Shown: positions 40,966-50,998, counted from the stretch's first letter. The stretch is 64,000 bases of DNA from Methylotenera_A sp044222005 (GCA_044222005.1 JBGANY010000010.1:28150-92149), one strand, 5' to 3'. The notes: generated from the letters alone by a model not told the origin. Numbers and translations: made by a program.

Positions 40966-42672
40966 TTACTTGGCTGTTATTTCATTACGTCCGGTTTCGC
41001 TGCGCCTGAGCGGCTCGGGAATATACCAGTCGTACGAATTCCAGCCGATGCCGGCGGGCGGCGCGGGATTGTCAATGCCTTTGACCCGCTTGTGAATAGC
41101 GGTAAGACCATAGCCGGCCGACAGATACACAATCGGGCTGTCTGCTAGCAATACGCGCGCAAACTCATGGTAGATTTTCATACGTTTGTCGGGGTTAAGC
41201 TCCAGGCGACCTTGCTCTAAAAGCTTGTCAATAGTTGGGTTGTTGTAGCCAATGAAATTGAATTGCCCCGGCGCCTGCTGGCTGGAGTGCCAGATATTGT
41301 ATTGGTCTGGATCCAGCCCCAGGCTCCAACCTAGCACGACCACATCAAAATCGCCGGTTTTAATGAAGCGGCTGATAAAGCTCGCCCATTCAATGGCGCG
41401 GATTTTGACATCAATGCCAACTTCTTTCAACCGGCGCTGAATCAGCACCGCAGATTTCTCACGCTCCTTGTTTTGATTGGTAACGATTTCGAATGAAAAT
41501 GGTTTGCCGTCCCGCTCCAGAATACCGTCGCCATCACTGTCCATAAAACCGGCTTCTTGCAGCAATGCTTTGGCTTTGGCAGGGTCGTAAGGGTAGGGCT
41601 CCAGGTCGGAGTTGCTCCAGCGTGTGCCTGGCTTGTAAGGCGAGGCAATGTTGATCCCCAGCCCCAAATACACGCCATCGATGATCTCTTGTTTATTAAT
41701 GGCGTAATTAATGGCGCGGCGTACACGCGCATCATCGAAAGGCTTGTGTTTCAGGTTGAATCCCATATAAGTGTAGCTGTTGCCAAGCTCTTTATACAGC
41801 GCCAGTTTTTGCTTTAGTTCGAGCCGCGCCGGAATGATGCGCGCATATTTAATGGGGTCTAGCGCCATGCTGTCGATGTTGTCCGCCATCAGTTCCAGAA
41901 ATTGTGCGGAGCTGTCCGGAATGATGCGCGTCACGAGGCTGTCAATTTTCGCCTGACCAAGCACTGAAGTTGGGTTGCGCGACAGTTTCAGATTCTCGCC
42001 ATGCGTCCAGCTATCCAATTTATAGTAGTTACTGCCTACAGGGTTGCGCGCAAAAGCGGTGGTATGTAGATCTTGTCCTTCCAGTAAATGCTTAGGAAGA
42101 ATCTGCAGCCCCGCCCAGCTGTCAAGCGCGGGCGCGTATGCCTGCTCATAAGTCACGCTGAAAGTAAGCGGATCAGGCGCTTCCGCTTTTTTTACCAGTT
42201 GATAATCCGATGCGTAAGGACTTCGGGTTTTTTCGTCAATCACCGCATGCCAGGTCCAAAGTACGTCTGCGCTGGTCAGTGGCTGGCCATCTGACCATTT
42301 GAGATTGGGCTTGAGTTTGAAGGTGATGGTTTTTTGGTCAGCAGAGATTTGCCAGCTCTCGGCAAGTTCACCTTCTAAATCCAGATTTTTATCGTATTTA
42401 AGCAGCCTGTTAAAAATATTTGATGAGATGGCTGAGGACGCCGATTCCCCGGCAATCATGGAAATCAGGCCGGAAGGTTCGCCAATCATGGCATCAATCA
42501 AAGTACCGCCGGGTTGACTAGGGTAGCTTTTATTAAGGCTGTTTAAAGCTTCCTGGGATAAATCCTGCGCGGGGCGATCGCAAGCGGTTAGCAGGGTTAA
42601 CAACAAGAAGACATTTGCGACTTTAGCATTTCCTTTTAGTATCTTGTTGTTTAGAAATGCAAGATTTTTCAT
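40966..42672 (-). CDS. Peptide-type ABC transporter substrate-binding lipoprotein
   Basis: A 568-residue family 5 solute-binding protein. The signal peptide ends in lipobox LLTAC. Family features include NIFNRLLKYDKNLDLEGELAESW, the WSDGQPLTSADVLWTW block and FDDARVRRAINYAINKQEI. It captures peptides or similar ligands in the periplasm for the two permeases immediately downstream. The actual ligand cannot be read from sequence. Confidence 0.88.
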   Translation of the reverse strand: MKNLAFLNNKILKGNAKVANVFLLLTLLTACDRPAQDLSQEALNSLNKSYPSQPGGTLIDAMIGEPSGLISMIAGESASSAISSNIFNRLLKYDKNLDLEGELAESWQISADQKTITFKLKPNLKWSDGQPLTSADVLWTWHAVIDEKTRSPYASDYQLVKKAEAPDPLTFSVTYEQAYAPALDSWAGLQILPKHLLEGQDLHTTAFARNPVGSNYYKLDSWTHGENLKLSRNPTSVLGQAKIDSLVTRIIPDSSAQFLELMADNIDSMALDPIKYARIIPARLELKQKLALYKELGNSYTYMGFNLKHKPFDDARVRRAINYAINKQEIIDGVYLGLGINIASPYKPGTRWSNSDLEPYPYDPAKAKALLQEAGFMDSDGDGILERDGKPFSFEIVTNQNKEREKSAVLIQRRLKEVGIDVKIRAIEWASFISRFIKTGDFDVVVLGWSLGLDPDQYNIWHSSQQAPGQFNFIGYNNPTIDKLLEQGRLELNPDKRMKIYHEFARVLLADSPIVYLSAGYGLTAIHKRVKGIDNPAPPAGIGWNSYDWYIPEPLRRSETGRNEITAK

Positions 42673-42679
42673 ATCCTGA

Positions 42680-44290
42680 TTATTTTAATCGAAGATGCGA
42701 TCGGGCGCTAATACGTCTGGAGGATTTGTGATTGTTCCTGATGGTTGATTTGTGTGAACTCAATTTTGTATGCCTGGTGCTGCTTGCAGCTTTGTGCGCA
42801 TTGTAATTGGCGGTTCTATAACCGCTGTCTTTAATGGTCAGGTTCTGCCCAACCCTTAATTTGCTATTTCTAAGCTGATTGATTTTCATCAAGGACTGCG
42901 CACTGACATCATACCGGTTTGCCAATGCCTGCAACGTTTCACCTTTTTTGACTTTGTGTGAAACGTGTTGCGCAGCCTTAGGCGCATCTTTATTCGCTAC
43001 AGTAACGGCTTCATTGCTTTCCATGTCGCTTGCATCAATGGCCTGTGCTTCAACAACTGGTGTGTCGAGGTCTGCCGATTGTTCTTTGTAGGATGCGGGG
43101 ACCAGCATAGCTTGCGAGGTGCGCAGTTTGTTCGATGCTGACAAATCATTTACATCACGCAACTGGCTGACATTGATGCCAAATTTATTGGCAATATGAT
43201 CCATGCGCTCGCCGCGCTTGGCGTGATAAGTTTGCCAATTGGTCAGCGGCTTATCGTAGTTGGCGAGATTATCTGCAAAACGCTCGGCTGCCCAGACCGG
43301 CAGCAGCAATTGGTGCTTTTCACCAGTGGATGTAATCACCGGGCGATTGTAACTTGGGTTAAGCGAGCTAAATTCCTCGTAAGAAATCTCGGCTAATTGC
43401 GCCGCCAGTTTGGCGTCAATTTGTTTGGGTGTCGTCACGCGCGCGAAATAAGGACGGTTTGGAATAGAGCCGATATTCAGACCAAATTTTTCTGGATCGG
43501 TGACGATATTTTTGATCGCTTGCAACTTAGGAACGTAATTTTCTGTTTCTGCGGGCAAATCCAGGCTTTGATAGTCTGTAGGCAAGCCTTTTTTGCGGTT
43601 GCGGTCAATCGCCCGCTGTACGGTGCCTTCACCGGCGTTATAGGCGGCCAGGGCTAGCTCCCAGGTGCCGAACATGCCGTGCAGTTTTTGTAAATAATCC
43701 AGTGCGGCGTTCGTCGCAGCGGTAACATCCCGGCGATTATCTACCCACCAGTTTTGCTGTAAGCCAAAGTGTTTTCCCGTAGAAGGGATAAATTGCCAAA
43801 TGCCGGAAGCGCGACTGCTTGAATTGGCCTGCGGATTAAAAGCGCTTTCTATCATGGGCAATAGCGCGATTTCTGTCGGCATGCCGCGTTTCTGCACTTC
43901 TTCTACAATGTGGAAAAGATATCTTTGGCCGCGCTCCACCATGCGTTTTACATATTCTGGACGAGAAGCGTACCAGGTTTCGTGTTTGGTGGTGTAGGCC
44001 GATTCGAGATTGGACATGGCGTAACCGTCTTTAATACGCGCCCATAAATCGTCTTGAGGGTTGCCGTTGTCTATATCGGCCAAAAAATTCTGTACCGGAT
44101 CGCCCGCCAGACCGCCCGCCACGGACTCATTGAGAATCTCGATCTCAACACCGGACACATTGGTTGTAGCGGCTGCGTGGTGGGAAAAGGCGCTCGCAAC
44201 GACCAGAACGAAAAGGCTGATCAGGCTGATAGCGAGCTTTTGCTGTTTAGTGCTTGTCAGTGAGAGTGCTTGAGCCTTTTTTACTTCCAT
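42680..44290 (-). CDS. mltD: Membrane-bound lytic murein transglycosylase D
   Basis: A 536-residue cell-wall enzyme that cleaves the MurNAc-GlcNAc bond to form anhydromuropeptides. An exported N-terminus precedes the SLT domain with the catalytic Glu in PMIESAFNP and the conserved ASGIWQFIPSTG and LALAAYNAGEG motifs. Two LysM peptidoglycan-binding modules follow (RGERMDHIANKFGINV and KKGETLQALANRYDVS), then a basic Ser/His-rich tail. It has an N-terminal hydrophobic helix but no clear lipobox. Confidence 0.92.
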   Translation of the reverse strand: MEVKKAQALSLTSTKQQKLAISLISLFVLVVASAFSHHAAATTNVSGVEIEILNESVAGGLAGDPVQNFLADIDNGNPQDDLWARIKDGYAMSNLESAYTTKHETWYASRPEYVKRMVERGQRYLFHIVEEVQKRGMPTEIALLPMIESAFNPQANSSSRASGIWQFIPSTGKHFGLQQNWWVDNRRDVTAATNAALDYLQKLHGMFGTWELALAAYNAGEGTVQRAIDRNRKKGLPTDYQSLDLPAETENYVPKLQAIKNIVTDPEKFGLNIGSIPNRPYFARVTTPKQIDAKLAAQLAEISYEEFSSLNPSYNRPVITSTGEKHQLLLPVWAAERFADNLANYDKPLTNWQTYHAKRGERMDHIANKFGINVSQLRDVNDLSASNKLRTSQAMLVPASYKEQSADLDTPVVEAQAIDASDMESNEAVTVANKDAPKAAQHVSHKVKKGETLQALANRYDVSAQSLMKINQLRNSKLRVGQNLTIKDSGYRTANYNAHKAASSTRHTKLSSHKSTIRNNHKSSRRISARSHLRLK

Positions 44291-44388
44291 GGGAGCAATG
44301 CCTTACAAAAACGGTACTGAATGGTAGCCATTGATATATGATTAGTCAAGTGAAAGTTCCACTTTATAATTTTATGTTATGTAGATGA

Positions 44389-45141
44389 TTAATAATGATT
44401 TCTTAAAGTTCTAAGTGCAGTAAAAACAGACAGCTCATCACTGCTTTTGGAATGCGAATTTTTAACAATTCCATCTTGACTGCAACGCAAGAAAGGGTTG
44501 GTTTTAAGCTCCAGTTCTATGGTGCTGGGCAGGCTTGGCAATTGCAGCATTCTTAGTTTATCCACTCGTTGTTTTCTATCCAATAAGTCTACGTTTTCTG
44601 GTTCTACAGTGAGCGCAAATGCGATGTTTTTAGCGGTATATTCATGCGTGCAGAATACTTTTGTGCTTGGAGCAAGCGTTTTCAGCCGCTGCAATGAGTT
44701 TAGCATCTGCGCCGGCGTGCCCTCGAACAACCGCCCGCAACCCGCGCCGAATAAGGTATCTCCACAAAATAAATATTCATCGTTTACATAGGCAATATGT
44801 CCCAATGTATGCCCAGGTAGCCACATCACGCGAAAGCTTTGTGCAATTTTTGGCAGGGTGATTTCATCGCCTTCGCTTAATGGAGTGTGTTTGAAGTTAA
44901 AAGTTTCATACTTTGGTGCGTAAACCGGTACGTCCTGATGCGCTTGCAGCGTGTTTACTCCGCCCACATGGTCACTGTGGTGATGTGTGATTAAAATAGC
45001 AGCCAATTCCAGGTGGAGTTTTTCAAGTGTTTCAATAACAGGTTGCGCATCTCCCGGATCCACAGCAACTGCATACCGCGTATTATGCAAAAGCCATATA
45101 TAATTGTCGTCAAAAGCAGGGATGGGGATAATATTGAGCAT
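44389..45141 (-). CDS. gloB: Hydroxyacylglutathione hydrolase (glyoxalase II)
   Basis: A 250-residue metallo-beta-lactamase-fold thioesterase that hydrolyses S-lactoylglutathione. The metal site THHHSDHVGG, the LPGHTLGHIAY and FCGDTLFGAGCGR motifs and the C-terminal NPFLRC are diagnostic. The ATG at 45141 gives the family start MLNIIPIPAFDDNY; the longer upstream reading is rejected. It is divergent from the methyltransferase gene with about 30 bases between starts. Confidence 0.94.
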   Translation of the reverse strand: MLNIIPIPAFDDNYIWLLHNTRYAVAVDPGDAQPVIETLEKLHLELAAILITHHHSDHVGGVNTLQAHQDVPVYAPKYETFNFKHTPLSEGDEITLPKIAQSFRVMWLPGHTLGHIAYVNDEYLFCGDTLFGAGCGRLFEGTPAQMLNSLQRLKTLAPSTKVFCTHEYTAKNIAFALTVEPENVDLLDRKQRVDKLRMLQLPSLPSTIELELKTNPFLRCSQDGIVKNSHSKSSDELSVFTALRTLRNHY

Positions 45142-45171
45142 GATTTTAATGGTAGTTTTGTTTACATAGCA

Positions 45172-45933
45172 ATGCAACAAGCAGCACAAAATAGTTACCT
45201 GTGTCAGCACGACTGGCTTAGTTGCACACTTGGGCAGTATCTGCTGGCCCGCGAACAAGCCATGTACGATGCCGTAGTGGGCGATATCTTTGGATTTAAC
45301 GCGTTGCAATTAGGCATGCTGCAGATGGATGCACTTAAGAACTCGCGCATTCCGCATCTGCTGCATGTGGGTAATTGTGAAGGTGATGCTTATTGCGAGA
45401 GCGATTATCTGCCATTTGCCGAAAATTGTATTGATTTGATTTGCTTGCCACATGTGCTGGAATTCAGTGAGAACCCGCATCAAACCTTGCGCGAGGCAGA
45501 GCGTGTGCTGGTGGCGGAAGGCCATTTGATCATAACCGGCTTTAATCCGATGAGTGCCTGGGGCATCCGGCAGATGCTTACAAAGGACAACAACTACCCG
45601 TGGCATGGGCATTTTTTCACCTTATCACGCATCAAAGACTGGCTGGCTTTGCTGGGTCTGGAGTTTGTGAGCGGGAGCATGAATTGCTACGAGCCGCCAG
45701 TTAACGATGAGAAGTGGCTGAATCGCTTTGCATTTATGGATAAAATGGGCGACAAATGGTGGCCAATGATGGGCGGGCTTTATTTTATCGTCGCTAAAAA
45801 ACGCGTGGCCAACATGACTTTGCTCAAGCCAAATTGGAAAACCGGATCGATCAAATCCAGACTGGCCGTGAGCAGCAATCCTAAATCTAAACCGCATCAG
45901 CAAAAAAACCAGAAAATGAAGCGAAGTGAATGA
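45172..45933 (+). CDS. SAM-dependent methyltransferase (class I)
   Basis: A 253-residue methyltransferase-like protein. The region LLHVGNCEG is a weak glycine-poor version of motif I, followed by ENCIDLICLPHVLEFSENPHQTLREAERVL, a Methyltransf_11-like core. The C-terminus is very basic. Genes of this kind are regularly found between gloB and rnhA in proteobacteria; the substrate is unknown. The start at 45172 matches the usual length. Its stop overlaps rnhA in an ATGA junction. Confidence 0.75.
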   Translation: MQQAAQNSYLCQHDWLSCTLGQYLLAREQAMYDAVVGDIFGFNALQLGMLQMDALKNSRIPHLLHVGNCEGDAYCESDYLPFAENCIDLICLPHVLEFSENPHQTLREAERVLVAEGHLIITGFNPMSAWGIRQMLTKDNNYPWHGHFFTLSRIKDWLALLGLEFVSGSMNCYEPPVNDEKWLNRFAFMDKMGDKWWPMMGGLYFIVAKKRVANMTLLKPNWKTGSIKSRLAVSSNPKSKPHQQKNQKMKRSE

Positions 45934-46367
45934 ATCAGCTAGTGGAAATTTATGCAGATGGGGCATGCAAAGGCAATCCTGGCCCTGGCGGCTGGGGAGC
46001 GTGGCTGCACTATGATGGCAAACATAAGTCCTTGCATGGCGGCGAAGCGCTTACCACCAACAATCGTATGGAATTAACGGCAGTCATCCGTGCGCTAGAG
46101 GCGCTGAAGCGGCCATGTAATGTTAAGATATATACGGATTCAGTATATGTGCAAAAAGGCATTAGCGAGTGGATTATTGGCTGGAAGGCGCGCAATTGGC
46201 GCACTGCAGACAAAAAACCCGTCAAAAACGATGATTTGTGGAAAGCCTTAGATGTACTTGCTAGTCAGCATAGTATCGAATGGATCTGGGTGAAGGGACA
46301 TGCCGGAAATATGGGCAACGAGCATGCGGATGCGTTGGCCAACCAAGGTGTAGCAGCGTTTTTATAG
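45930..46367 (+). CDS. rnhA: Ribonuclease HI
   Basis: A 145-residue RNase H1 that degrades RNA in RNA-DNA hybrids. The catalytic acidic residues lie in IYADGACKGNPG, RMELTAVIRALE, IYTDSVYV and HADALANQG. Length is standard. It begins in an ATGA overlap with the methyltransferase and is followed by dnaQ after 14 bases. Confidence 0.96.
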   Translation: MNQLVEIYADGACKGNPGPGGWGAWLHYDGKHKSLHGGEALTTNNRMELTAVIRALEALKRPCNVKIYTDSVYVQKGISEWIIGWKARNWRTADKKPVKNDDLWKALDVLASQHSIEWIWVKGHAGNMGNEHADALANQGVAAFL

Positions 46368-46381
46368 AAAAGTTAACCAGT

Positions 46382-47062
46382 ATGCGACAAATATTTTTAG
46401 ACACAGAAACCACCGGTTTATACCCGGCCCAAGGTCACCGCATCATAGAGATTGCGGCAGTGGAAATGGTGAATCGTCGCCCGACCAACAATCATTATCA
46501 TGTGTATTTAAATCCTGAGCGGGAGATTGATTCTGCCGCACAGGAGGTGCACGGTATTACGTTGGAGTTTTTGCAGGATAAACCCTTATTTGACGCGATT
46601 GCACAGGATTTGATCGCGTTTATTCGCGATGCTGAACTGATTATTCATAACGCACCGTTTGACGTGGGTTTCTTGAACAGCGAGCTTGGCCGTATCGGGC
46701 TACAGCCAATTGAGACGATGTGCGGTAGAATCACCGATACGCTAAAGATGGCGAAAGATTCCCGCCCCGGGCAGCGCAACAACCTGGATGCGCTATGCAA
46801 GCATTTTGGCATCGATAACTCAAAGCGTACTTTGCACGGCGCTTTGCTGGATGCGGAGTTGCTGGCCGAGGTGTATATGGCAATGACGCGCGGCCAAGAT
46901 AGCTTGATGATGGATTTGGGGCAAACGCAGCAAATGGCCACGAATCAGTTTGTGACCAATGGTGTGCGTACCTTGAAAATCATCAAGGCAGATGGGGCGG
47001 AGCTTGCTCAGCATGAGGAATATGTGAAAAGTCTGGCAAAAGCAGGGGCCAAGCTTTGGTAA
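46382..47062 (+). CDS. dnaQ: DNA polymerase III epsilon subunit (proofreading exonuclease)
   Basis: A 226-residue DEDDh exonuclease. Exo I is FLDTETTGL, Exo II IIHNAPFDVGFLN and Exo III HGALLDAELLAEVY. A C-terminal tail links to the alpha subunit. The ATG at 46382 is used; an upstream in-frame ATG lies inside rnhA. Confidence 0.95.
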   Translation: MRQIFLDTETTGLYPAQGHRIIEIAAVEMVNRRPTNNHYHVYLNPEREIDSAAQEVHGITLEFLQDKPLFDAIAQDLIAFIRDAELIIHNAPFDVGFLNSELGRIGLQPIETMCGRITDTLKMAKDSRPGQRNNLDALCKHFGIDNSKRTLHGALLDAELLAEVYMAMTRGQDSLMMDLGQTQQMATNQFVTNGVRTLKIIKADGAELAQHEEYVKSLAKAGAKLW

Positions 47063-47089
47063 TAATTTGAAAAAATTAAAGGTAAAAAA

Positions 47090-48172
47090 ATGAATAATTG
47101 TATTATTGTTACAGGCGGCGCGGGCTTTATTGGCAGCAATTTTGTCAATGACTGGGTAAAACTGGGCTTGGGCACCGTAATTAACTTGGACAAGCTCACA
47201 TATGCAGGCAATCTGGCCAATCTGGCGGATATCGAGCAAAATCCTGAACATATTTTTGTGCATGGTGATATTGGCGATAATGAACTGGTAGGCTCGCTGC
47301 TGAAGCAATACCAGCCGCGCGCTATTGTGAATTTTGCAGCCGAAAGTCATGTCGACCGCTCTATTCATGGGCCCGGCGAGTTCATTCAGACCAACATCGT
47401 CGGCACGTTTAATCTGCTTGAAGAAGCGCGCGCCTACTGGACCGGGCTAAGTGATGCCGATAAAGCCAATTTTAGATTTTTGCACGTATCAACTGATGAG
47501 GTGTATGGTTCTTTAAGCGCTACTGACCCCGCTTTCAAGGAAACCAACGCTTACGAGCCGAACAGTCCGTATTCTGCCTCCAAGGCGGCTTCCGACCATC
47601 TGGTGCGCGCTTATCATCATACCTATGGCATGCCGATGCTGACAACCAACTGCTCGAACAATTATGGCCCTTATCATTTTCCAGAAAAACTGATCCCACT
47701 GGTGATACACAACGCACTTAATGGCAAGCCACTGCCGATTTACGGCAACGGTAGCAACGTGCGCGATTGGCTGTACGTGGGGGATCACTGCAGCGCGATT
47801 CGGCGCGTTCTGGAAGCCGGGCGGGTAGGTGAAACTTACAATATCGGCGGTTGGAACGAAAAAACCAATCTAGAGGTCGTGCACACTTTATGCGACATGC
47901 TGGATCTGCAAAAACCAAAACAATCGGGCAGTTACCGCGATCAAATCACGTTTGTGCAGGATAGGCCAGGGCATGATCAGCGTTATGCCATTGATGCTAC
48001 CAAAATCGAGCGGGAACTTGGCTGGAAGCCAGCGGAAACATTCGATAGCGGTATACAAAAGACGGTCAGCTGGTATCTTGCGCATCAAGACTGGGTTGAC
48101 AATGTGACCAGTGGCGAATACAAGAACTGGGTAAATAAAAACTATCAGGAACGTGGCGAGGAGTTGGCATAA
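47090..48172 (+). CDS. rfbB: dTDP-glucose 4,6-dehydratase
   Basis: A 360-residue extended SDR enzyme, second step of dTDP-L-rhamnose synthesis. It has GGAGFIGSNF (NAD binding), STDEVYG with the catalytic Asp-Glu pair, and the YSASKAASD Tyr-Lys motif. It is the first of four genes rfbBACD; the stop overlaps rfbA by one base. Confidence 0.95.
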   Translation: MNNCIIVTGGAGFIGSNFVNDWVKLGLGTVINLDKLTYAGNLANLADIEQNPEHIFVHGDIGDNELVGSLLKQYQPRAIVNFAAESHVDRSIHGPGEFIQTNIVGTFNLLEEARAYWTGLSDADKANFRFLHVSTDEVYGSLSATDPAFKETNAYEPNSPYSASKAASDHLVRAYHHTYGMPMLTTNCSNNYGPYHFPEKLIPLVIHNALNGKPLPIYGNGSNVRDWLYVGDHCSAIRRVLEAGRVGETYNIGGWNEKTNLEVVHTLCDMLDLQKPKQSGSYRDQITFVQDRPGHDQRYAIDATKIERELGWKPAETFDSGIQKTVSWYLAHQDWVDNVTSGEYKNWVNKNYQERGEELA

Positions 48173-49053
48173 TGGGCATGAAAGGCATTATATTGGCAGG
48201 CGGATCCGGCACCCGGCTGTACCCGGCTACACAAGTGGTTTCTAAGCAGCTGTTGCCGGTGTATGACAAACCGATGATTTACTATCCGCTATCCACGCTT
48301 ATGCTGGCAGGCATACGTGAAGTGCTGGTAATTTCTACTCCGCAGGATACCCCGCGTTTTAGCGAACTGTTGAAGGACGGCAGCCAATGGGGCATGCATA
48401 TCAGCTACGCGGTACAACCCTCACCAGATGGCCTGGCGCAGGCATTTATTATTGGCGAACAATTTATTGGTGAAGACCCTTGCGCTTTGGTATTGGGAGA
48501 TAATATTTTTTACGGGCATGAGCTTGCGCAAACGGCACAAAATGCTGCACAGCGCACCAATGGCGCCACTGTATTTGCCTACCCCGTGACCGATCCTGAA
48601 CGTTACGGCGTTGTCGAATTCAATTCGCAGGGCAGGGCAGTGAGCCTGGAAGAAAAGCCAAAATCGCCAAGATCACGTTATGCTGTCACTGGTTTGTACT
48701 TTTACGATAACCGCGTTGTCGAGATTGCTAAAAACATGAAACCATCGGCACGCGGCGAACTGGAAATTACCGATGTGAATCGTCAGTATTTAGATTGGGG
48801 CGCACTGCAGGTAGATGTGATGGGGCGCGGCATGGCATGGCTGGATACCGGCACACATGAGTCATTATTAGATGCAGGAATTTTTATACAAACCATCGAA
48901 AAACGTCAGGGATTAAAAATCGCCTGCCCGGAAGAGATCGCTTATCGCATGGGCTTTATTGGTGCCGCGCAGCTTGAGTCGCTGGCTAATAAATACGCCA
49001 AAAATGGGTATGGGCAATACCTTAAGCAAGTGCTGACAGAGCAGGTGTATTGA
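48172..49053 (+). CDS. rfbA: Glucose-1-phosphate thymidylyltransferase
   Basis: A 293-residue nucleotidyltransferase making dTDP-glucose. It has the GGSGTRLYPAT signature, PLSTLMLAGIREVL and LVLGDNIFYG metal-binding segment. It starts at the last base of the rfbB stop (TAATG) or at the ATG six bases on (48178). Confidence 0.95.
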   Translation: MGMKGIILAGGSGTRLYPATQVVSKQLLPVYDKPMIYYPLSTLMLAGIREVLVISTPQDTPRFSELLKDGSQWGMHISYAVQPSPDGLAQAFIIGEQFIGEDPCALVLGDNIFYGHELAQTAQNAAQRTNGATVFAYPVTDPERYGVVEFNSQGRAVSLEEKPKSPRSRYAVTGLYFYDNRVVEIAKNMKPSARGELEITDVNRQYLDWGALQVDVMGRGMAWLDTGTHESLLDAGIFIQTIEKRQGLKIACPEEIAYRMGFIGAAQLESLANKYAKNGYGQYLKQVLTEQVY

Positions 49054-49598
49054 TGAATGTCATCAAGACTAGAATTCCGGAAGTCATCATTTTTGAGCCC
49101 AAAGTATTCGGGGATGAAAGAGGCTTCTTTTTCGAAAGTTATAATCAGAAGGCTTTTTTTGAAGCGACGAATTTGGACGTCAATTTTGTGCAGGACAATC
49201 ATTCAAAATCTGCCAGGAACGTGTTGCGCGGCATGCATTACCAGATAGAACAGGCGCAGGGAAAACTGGTACGTGTCACGCAGGGCGAGGTATTTGATGT
49301 AGCGGTGGATTTGCGTACATCATTACCGACGTTTGGACAATGGGAAGGCACAATATTATCTGCTGAGAACAAGCGCCAAATGTGGATACCGCCCGGTTTC
49401 GCGCATGGCTTTCTGGTGCTCTCAGACACGGCCGAGTTTTTATATAAAACCACGGATTTTTACGCGCCGCAATTTGAATGCTGTCTTAAATGGGATGATC
49501 CAGAGGTCAATATCAAATGGCCTTTGCAGGGTACGCCGATATTGTCAGCCAAGGACAGTCAGGGCTTAAGTCTGCAGGCAGCCAAGAAATTTCCTTAA
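49053..49598 (+). CDS. rfbC: dTDP-4-dehydrorhamnose 3,5-epimerase
   Basis: A 181-residue cupin-fold epimerase. Motifs are FGDERGFFFESYN, VLRGMHYQ with the catalytic His, and PPGFAHGFLVLSD. The ATG at 49053 overlaps the rfbA stop (TGATG). Confidence 0.95.
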   Translation: MNVIKTRIPEVIIFEPKVFGDERGFFFESYNQKAFFEATNLDVNFVQDNHSKSARNVLRGMHYQIEQAQGKLVRVTQGEVFDVAVDLRTSLPTFGQWEGTILSAENKRQMWIPPGFAHGFLVLSDTAEFLYKTTDFYAPQFECCLKWDDPEVNIKWPLQGTPILSAKDSQGLSLQAAKKFP

Positions 49599-49611
49599 CC
49601 AAGTTTTATAA

Positions 49612-50514
49612 ATGCAAAAAAAATTACTACTCACAGGGGTTAAAGGGCAAGTAGGGCATGCATTAAAAAATAGACTGCTAGAGTACGAGTTATTTGCTTT
49701 ATCACGCGAGCAGCTTGATCTAAGCAGAGCCCATGATATCCGCCGTGTGGTGCGTGAAATCAAGCCAGATCTCATTATTAATCCAGCGGCTTTTACGGCG
49801 GTCGATAAGGCTGAAACCGAGCCACAACTTGCCTATGCGATTAACGCGACTGCCCCGCAGATATTGGCAGAAGAAGCCGCCAGGCTGAATGCCGCGTTCA
49901 TTCATTTTTCTACGGATTATGTGTACGATGGTACAAAAGATGCCCCATATCTAGAAGGTGATATAGTCAATCCTGCTTGCGTATATGGAAAAAGCAAACT
50001 GGCAGGTGAGGAGGCAATTCGTGCTGTAGGTTTACCGCATCTGATCTTGCGCACCAGCTGGGTGTATGGCGTTTACGGCAAAAATTTCTTAAAAACCATT
50101 CTGCACCAAGCTTCTGATCGCGATAGTTTGCGCATTGTGGTCGACCAGTTTGGCGCGCCGACAAGTAGTGAGAGTATCGCAGAGGGTGTTGTTAAATTGC
50201 TGAATGTTTGGCAGCCAGATATGGAGAATCAAACCGGAGTTTATCACTTTACCAATAGCGGAAGCACCTCGTGGCATGGATTTGCTTGTGAAATCATCAA
50301 TGAATACAGCCGACTCGCTATACGCCGCAACTGGCCCGCGCTTAAGGTGAATATTGACAATATCGTGGCAATTACAACGGCAGAATATCCAACACTTGCA
50401 CTGCGCCCGGCGAATTCCAGGCTGGATAATACCAAACTTAAGCAAGTGTTCAATCTGGAATTGCCGAGTTGGCAGCAAGGCCTGCAGCAGGTAATGCAAG
50501 CAATGGCTTTTTAG
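49612..50514 (+). CDS. rfbD: dTDP-4-dehydrorhamnose reductase
   Basis: A 300-residue SDR enzyme completing dTDP-L-rhamnose. N-terminal TGVKGQVG binds the nucleotide; STDYVYDG, VYGKSKLAGE and RTSWVYG are family blocks. It follows rfbC by 13 bases and ends convergent with queD. Rhamnose would feed lipopolysaccharide or exopolysaccharide; no glycosyltransferases are nearby. Confidence 0.94.
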   Translation: MQKKLLLTGVKGQVGHALKNRLLEYELFALSREQLDLSRAHDIRRVVREIKPDLIINPAAFTAVDKAETEPQLAYAINATAPQILAEEAARLNAAFIHFSTDYVYDGTKDAPYLEGDIVNPACVYGKSKLAGEEAIRAVGLPHLILRTSWVYGVYGKNFLKTILHQASDRDSLRIVVDQFGAPTSSESIAEGVVKLLNVWQPDMENQTGVYHFTNSGSTSWHGFACEIINEYSRLAIRRNWPALKVNIDNIVAITTAEYPTLALRPANSRLDNTKLKQVFNLELPSWQQGLQQVMQAMAF

Positions 50515-50526
50515 TTTTAGTTGGTT

Positions 50527-50967
50527 TTAGCTTAACGCATCTGCCCAGCTATTGGGCGTTTCGTAGAGCCTGACGCGCTCTAATCTTAGGTGGTTCCCAT
50601 AAATGTCTTTATACTCACTCTTGAGTATTCTAAAAGCTTCAGCAGCCATATTTTCGGCGGTCGGCACAGTCGGGAAGATGACGGTTTTGTGGTTGGGTAA
50701 TGAACTTAAAAAATCCAATACCGGCAGATCGTCCTTAAATACCAGAAATGCGTGATCCCAGACATCCACGACACTTTCCTTTGCGATTTTTTTTACGTCG
50801 GAAAAATCCATCACCATTCCATTTTCAGAAGCATTTTCCTGACTGATAATGTCGCCAGAAAGCGTAATTTCAAGCGCATAGCGATGGCCATGCAAATTAC
50901 GGCATTGGCTTTTGTGGTTGGGGATGCGATGCCCTGCATCGAATTCTAGTCGTGTAGTAATTTGCAT
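50527..50967 (-). CDS. queD: 6-carboxy-5,6,7,8-tetrahydropterin synthase
   Basis: A 146-residue PTPS-fold enzyme of queuosine synthesis. The zinc ligands are in FDAGHRIPNHKSQCRNLHGHRY, with the catalytic Cys in the same block and Glu in the C-terminal LRLERVRLYETPNSW. The start at 50967 gives the family's MQITTRLEFDAGH. It ends a long run of minus-strand genes. Confidence 0.9.
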   Translation of the reverse strand: MQITTRLEFDAGHRIPNHKSQCRNLHGHRYALEITLSGDIISQENASENGMVMDFSDVKKIAKESVVDVWDHAFLVFKDDLPVLDFLSSLPNHKTVIFPTVPTAENMAAEAFRILKSEYKDIYGNHLRLERVRLYETPNSWADALS

Positions 50968-50998
50968 GCCGCTATTATAGCAGGTCGGAAACCGCTGA

